A stretch of 9,108 nt of DNA from an uncultured Spongiibacteraceae bacterium (GTDB lineage Bacteria > Pseudomonadota > Gammaproteobacteria > Pseudomonadales > CAMLJR01): contig CAMLJR010000125.1 of the NCBI GenBank assembly GCA_946480345.1, positions 1-9,108 on the forward strand. Direction: 5' to 3'. The notes under the pieces are model-generated. The model was not told where the DNA came from, searched no databases, and was given only the letters and a program-made list of their open reading frames with translations. Of this stretch, positions 6,243 through 9,108 are shown piece after piece; the first letter of the stretch is position 1, and the number at the start of each line of letters is the position of its first letter. Made by a program: the position numbers and the translations under genes.

Positions 6243-8612
6243 GCTGAATACGTTGTCTGGTTTGACCATTTAGGCATGGATGATGTCGAGCGCGTCGGTG
6301 GCAAAAACGCGTCGCTCGGCGAAATGATTAGCCATCTCGCCGGTGCTGGCGTGTCGGTTCCCGGCGGTTTTGCAACGACTGCCGAAGCCTATCGCGACTT
6401 TCTCAGCCAGAGTGGATTGAACGATTGGATTCACGCGCAACTCGATCAACTCGATGTCGACGATGTGAACGAACTTGCGCGCGTCGGCGCGGCAATTCGT
6501 CAGCGTATCGTCGAAACCCCATTGACGCCGCCGCTCGAAGCGGCCGTCACCGAAGCCTTCGCCAAACTGTCGGCCACCAACGCCAATATCGCCGTTGCGG
6601 TGCGCTCGTCGGCAACTGCCGAAGATTTACCCGATGCTTCGTTCGCCGGCCAGCAGGAAACCTTCCTGAACATTCGCGGCATCGATAACGTGCTGATCGC
6701 GATCAAAGAAGTATTCGCTTCGCTGTTCAACGACCGCGCTATCGCCTATCGCGAACACAAGAATTTCGATCACAAACTGGTGGCATTGTCGGCGGGTATC
6801 CAGCGCATGGTGCGCTCAGAGACGGGCTCGGCCGGTGTGATGTTCACGCTCGATACCGAATCCGGTTTCGACAAAGTCGTGTTCGTTACTGCGTCGTACG
6901 GTCTTGGCGAAACGGTGGTGCAGGGTGCGGTCAACCCGGATGAGTTCTACGTACATAAAGAAACACTGACAGCCGGACGACCAGCCGTGTTGCGCCGCAA
7001 CCTCGGCACCAAAGCCATCAAGATGATTTACACCGACAGCAGCAAAGCGGGTCGCTCGGTGCAGACGGTGGACGTTGCCGAGTCGGAGCGTCAGCGCTTT
7101 TGCATCAGCGACGCCGAAGTCGAATCGCTGGCGCGGCAGGCGTTGACCATCGAAAAACACTACGGCCGTCCGATGGATATCGAGTGGGCCAAAGACGGCG
7201 ACGACGGCCAGTTGTATATCGTGCAGGCGCGTCCGGAAACTGTGAAAAGCCGCTCGTCGAATACGTTGATGGAGCGCTACCTGCTGAAAGAAAAAGGCAA
7301 GGTATTGTGCGAAGGTCGCTCGATCGGCCAGCGCATCGGCAGCGGTGTCGTGCGCGTCGTCACCGGCATTGCCGATATGGATCAGGTGCGCGAAGGCGAT
7401 GTGCTCGTCACCGACATGACCGATCCGGATTGGGAGCCGGTAATGAAGCGCGCCGCAGCGATCGTCACCAATCGCGGCGGTCGAACCTGTCACGCGGCGA
7501 TCATTGCGCGCGAGCTGGGTATTCCCGCCGTCGTCGGCTGCGGCGACGCGACCGATGTGCTGAAAACCGGCATGGATGTCACGGTCAGTTGCGCCGAGGG
7601 CGATACCGGCATGATCTACGCGGGGCAGCTCGCGTTCGATATCACCACCAACGATTTGCAGAACATGCCGGATCTGCCGTTCAAGATCATGATGAACGTC
7701 GGCAACCCCGATCGCGCCTTCGATTTTCAGGCGTATCCGAACGCAGGCGTCGGTTTAGCGCGTCTCGAATTCATCATCAATCGGATGATCGGTGTGCACC
7801 CGAAAGCGCTGCTGAATTTCAACGATTTGCCGCGCGATGTTCGTCTCAGCGTCGAGCGCCGCATTGCCGGTTACGCATCGCCGATCGATTTTTACGTGGA
7901 AAAACTGGTCGAGGGCATTGCCACGATTGCGGGCGCGTTTTCGCCGAAGCGCGTGATTGTGCGTATGTCCGATTTCAAATCGAACGAATACGCGCATTTG
8001 ATCGGCGGCAGCTTGTACGAACCGGCCGAAGAAAATCCGATGCTCGGTTTCCGCGGTGCATCGCGTTATATCGCTGAGTCGTTCCGCGAATGTTTCCAGC
8101 TCGAATGCCGCGCGCTGAAGAAAGTGCGCAATGAAATGGGATTCACCAATATCGAGATCATGATTCCCTTCGTACGCACAGTCGGCGAAGCGCAGCAGGT
8201 GATCGAACTGCTCGCAGCCAATGGGTTGAAGCGCGGCGAGAACGGTTTGAAAATTATCATGATGTGCGAGATTCCGGCGAACGCATTGCTCGCCGATCAA
8301 TTCCTCGAACATTTCGATGGTTTCTCGATTGGCTCGAACGATTTGACGCAGTTGTCGCTCGGTCTGGATCGCGATTCCGGCCTGGTCGCGCATTTGTTCG
8401 ACGAGCGCAACGACGCGGTAAAAGTGCTGCTGAAAAATGCGATCTCGGCGTGCAAGAAGCAGGGCAAGTACGTTGGAATTTGCGGGCAGGGGCCATCGGA
8501 CCATCCCGATCTTGCAAAATGGCTGATGGATCAGGGTATCGACAGTGTGTCGTTGAGCCCGGATTCCGTTCTCGAAACGTGGTTATTTCTCGCGGAGAAT
8601 CACGGAGTTTAA
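6240..8612 (+). CDS. ppsA: Phosphoenolpyruvate synthase (pyruvate, water dikinase)
   Basis: Encodes 790 residues (E. coli PpsA has 792). It converts pyruvate + ATP + water to PEP + AMP + phosphate in the cytoplasm, the entry to gluconeogenesis from pyruvate, lactate or alanine. Domain order: N-terminal ATP-grasp nucleotide-binding part (about 15-340, with [37 protein letters not shown] and QARPE), the swivelling phosphohistidine domain (about 380-460) with [17 protein letters not shown] where His418 carries the phosphate, then the PEP/pyruvate TIM barrel (about 480-785). The barrel has [44 protein letters not shown] and catalytic Cys748 in [10 protein letters not shown]. Thr416 is the expected PpsR phosphorylation site. 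All key residues are present, so the enzyme should be active. Start TTG 6240 rests on the SD at 6228-6233; the open frame extends to 5973, but that part is the control region and ppsR. The rare TTG start may limit translation. Confidence 0.98.
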   Translation: MAEYVVWFDHLGMDDVERVGGKNASLGEMISHLAGAGVSVPGGFATTAEAYRDFLSQSGLNDWIHAQLDQLDVDDVNELARVGAAIRQRIVETPLTPPLEAAVTEAFAKLSATNANIAVAVRSSATAEDLPDASFAGQQETFLNIRGIDNVLIAIKEVFASLFNDRAIAYREHKNFDHKLVALSAGIQRMVRSETGSAGVMFTLDTESGFDKVVFVTASYGLGETVVQGAVNPDEFYVHKETLTAGRPAVLRRNLGTKAIKMIYTDSSKAGRSVQTVDVAESERQRFCISDAEVESLARQALTIEKHYGRPMDIEWAKDGDDGQLYIVQARPETVKSRSSNTLMERYLLKEKGKVLCEGRSIGQRIGSGVVRVVTGIADMDQVREGDVLVTDMTDPDWEPVMKRAAAIVTNRGGRTCHAAIIARELGIPAVVGCGDATDVLKTGMDVTVSCAEGDTGMIYAGQLAFDITTNDLQNMPDLPFKIMMNVGNPDRAFDFQAYPNAGVGLARLEFIINRMIGVHPKALLNFNDLPRDVRLSVERRIAGYASPIDFYVEKLVEGIATIAGAFSPKRVIVRMSDFKSNEYAHLIGGSLYEPAEENPMLGFRGASRYIAESFRECFQLECRALKKVRNEMGFTNIEIMIPFVRTVGEAQQVIELLAANGLKRGENGLKIIMMCEIPANALLADQFLEHFDGFSIGSNDLTQLSLGLDRDSGLVAHLFDERNDAVKVLLKNAISACKKQGKYVGICGQGPSDHPDLAKWLMDQGIDSVSLSPDSVLETWLFLAENHGV

Positions 8613-8625
8613 TTTTTCGACTCCG
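8603..8625 (+). other. Hairpin over the ppsA stop codon
   Basis: CGGAGT (8603-8608) is perfectly complementary to ACTCCG (8620-8625), with an 11-base loop that holds the ppsA TAA (8610-8612) and a T-run. Because the T-run is inside the loop, this is not an intrinsic terminator. It lies just before the ATG of the Rieske gene (8633) and could affect message stability or the passage of ribosomes to that gene. Confidence 0.35.
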
Positions 8626-8632
8626 CAGCACG

Positions 8633-8944
8633 ATGCGCTTTTATCTGCTGGAGAAATTCATCAATTTGCACGATGGCTATCGCCGTACGTTTCGAATCGA
8701 TGAACATCAACTGCTGCTGCTTCAGGAAGAAGGGCAGCAGTTTTTAATCGAAGCACAATGCCCGCATAAAGGACATCCGCTCGATACCGCCAGCTACCAT
8801 CAATTTTGTTTACGCTGCCCATTGCACGGATACGAATTCGATTTGCGCAATGGACAAGTCCGCGTTGCTACTGAATCTCCTTGTCGCCCCTTGCGTCGCT
8901 ATGAATTGATCGCGCGCGACACCGATCTCGGCGTAATGATCTAG
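8633..8944 (+). CDS. Small Rieske-type [2Fe-2S] protein
   Basis: Encodes 103 residues, a single Rieske domain. The cluster ligands are plain: Cys43-Pro-His45 followed after 16 residues by Cys62-Pro-Leu-His65 (CPHKGHPL and CPLHGYEFDLRNG), the CxH/CxxH pattern in which two Cys and two His hold the cluster. No signal peptide or membrane anchor is seen, so a soluble ferredoxin-like electron carrier or a small oxygenase component is likely; the partner is unknown. The absence of a disulfide-forming cysteine next to each ligand pair argues for the ferredoxin type rather than the bc1 high-potential type. ATG 8633 is the only start codon near the fold's beginning. No clear SD precedes it, which suggests coupling to ppsA, whose stop lies 20 bp upstream in the same direction. 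Function alongside PEP synthase is not obvious. Confidence 0.9.
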   Translation: MRFYLLEKFINLHDGYRRTFRIDEHQLLLLQEEGQQFLIEAQCPHKGHPLDTASYHQFCLRCPLHGYEFDLRNGQVRVATESPCRPLRRYELIARDTDLGVMI

Positions 8945-8953
8945 GGAGCGTTG

Positions 8954-9073
8954 AAGACCATCACCATTAAAATCCCGAGATATCAACTTCGTTGATTATC
9001 TGGACTTCGATTACCGCTCTTGCATTCATTTGACTGGCTGGAGCCGGTGAATATCTTCTGGGGTGATGGTCTT
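8954..9073. repeat. Perfect 12-bp inverted repeat enclosing a small hairpin
   Basis: AAGACCATCACC (8954-8965) and GGTGATGGTCTT (9062-9073) are exact reverse complements, 96 bases apart, with the ATCAAC/GTTGAT hairpin between them. A 12-bp match in so short a region is unlikely by chance. It could be the ends of a small non-autonomous element (about 120 bp), a long-range transcript structure or paired operator sites. No clear target-site duplication flanks it. Confidence 0.7.
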
Positions 9074-9108
9074 GGCGAGTTGAACTAACGATCTGGCCGC
9101 GATCGCTT
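9026..9108 (-). CDS. Possible C-terminal end of an unknown gene, running in from the right edge
   Basis: On the minus strand one frame reads AIAARSLVQLAKTITPEDIH then RLQPVK and ends with TGA (9028-9026). The composition is protein-like, and a gene converging on the Rieske gene with an 81-bp gap would be a normal layout. However, only 26 codons are visible, the family is not recognised, and two other frames in the same stretch are also open, so this may not be a gene. Confidence 0.22.
   Translation of the reverse strand, partial: AIAARSLVQLAKTITPEDIHRLQPVK

Larger units (their letters stand above)
8945..9108. other. Right-hand 164 bases without a firm gene
   Basis: Between the Rieske stop and the window edge no complete gene can be supported. 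Seen: a 12-bp inverted repeat (8954-8965 and 9062-9073), a small hairpin ATCAAC/GTTGAT (8982-8987 and 8991-8996, TTC loop), and short open stretches on both strands. The plus strand has no T-rich terminator after the Rieske gene. Confidence 0.6.

Noticed and set aside
6816..7493. Long open frame of 225 codons antisense to ppsA
   Set aside because: It mirrors the codon bias of a highly conserved gene. The translation is rich in His, Arg and Asp with no recognisable domain, typical of a shadow frame.
8951..8995. Short gene starting TTG at 8951 (MKTITIKIP, reminiscent of ribbon-helix-helix antitoxin starts)
   Set aside because: The frame stops after 14 codons, and the resemblance rests on about nine residues that coincide with the inverted repeat arm.
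9021..9088. Plus-strand frame FDWLEPVNIFWGDGLGELN, resembling a decayed P-loop ATPase start
   Set aside because: The lysine and serine/threonine of a P-loop are absent and the frame is short and bounded by stops. The likeness is too weak to call a pseudogene.

Overview
The window looks like a stretch of proteobacterial chromosome, most likely gammaproteobacterial. PEP synthase and its regulator are close to the E. coli type along their whole length, codon use favours G/C in third positions without being extreme, and most genes have clear Shine-Dalgarno (SD) sites. No transposase, phage, CRISPR or tRNA/rRNA gene is visible. This is mainly core metabolism with a few unusual non-coding structures. 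The species cannot be fixed from the sequence alone.

Layout, left to right. (1) 1-605: C-terminal part of methylmalonyl-CoA mutase with its cobalamin-binding domain. It is followed by a textbook intrinsic terminator (623-646) and then by meaB (669-1628), the GTPase that protects and loads the mutase. (2) 1708-2127: a group II truncated haemoglobin whose ribosome-binding site lies inside a 10-bp hairpin. (3) 2200-3909: a large polytopic membrane protein of the PTPS-related/YfhO-like kind. It converges on the next gene with only 2 bp between stop codons, and a GC-rich hairpin spans both stops. (4) Minus strand 3912-5108: a patatin-like phospholipase, downstream of ppsR (minus strand 5170-5988), the bifunctional kinase/pyrophosphorylase that controls PEP synthase. 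(5) 5989-6239: the divergent ppsR-ppsA control region, holding three good and one decayed tandem copies of a 22-bp unit just before the ppsA SD. (6) 6240-8612: ppsA, starting at TTG. (7) 8633-8944: a small Rieske [2Fe-2S] protein 20 bp behind ppsA. (8) 8945-9108: no firm gene. It holds a perfect 12-bp inverted repeat with arms 96 bp apart and a possible C-terminal gene end on the minus strand.

How the genes fit together. The mutase and MeaB carry propionyl-CoA/methylmalonyl-CoA carbon into succinyl-CoA. PEP synthase makes PEP from pyruvate for gluconeogenesis, and PpsR switches it off or on through a threonine next to the catalytic histidine. Both ends therefore serve growth on fatty acids, propionate or other non-sugar carbon, but the genes between them (globin, membrane protein, patatin) have no obvious pathway link. 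No new multi-gene system was found. The most interesting signals are regulatory: the ppsA leader repeats, the globin SD hairpin and the terminal inverted repeat.
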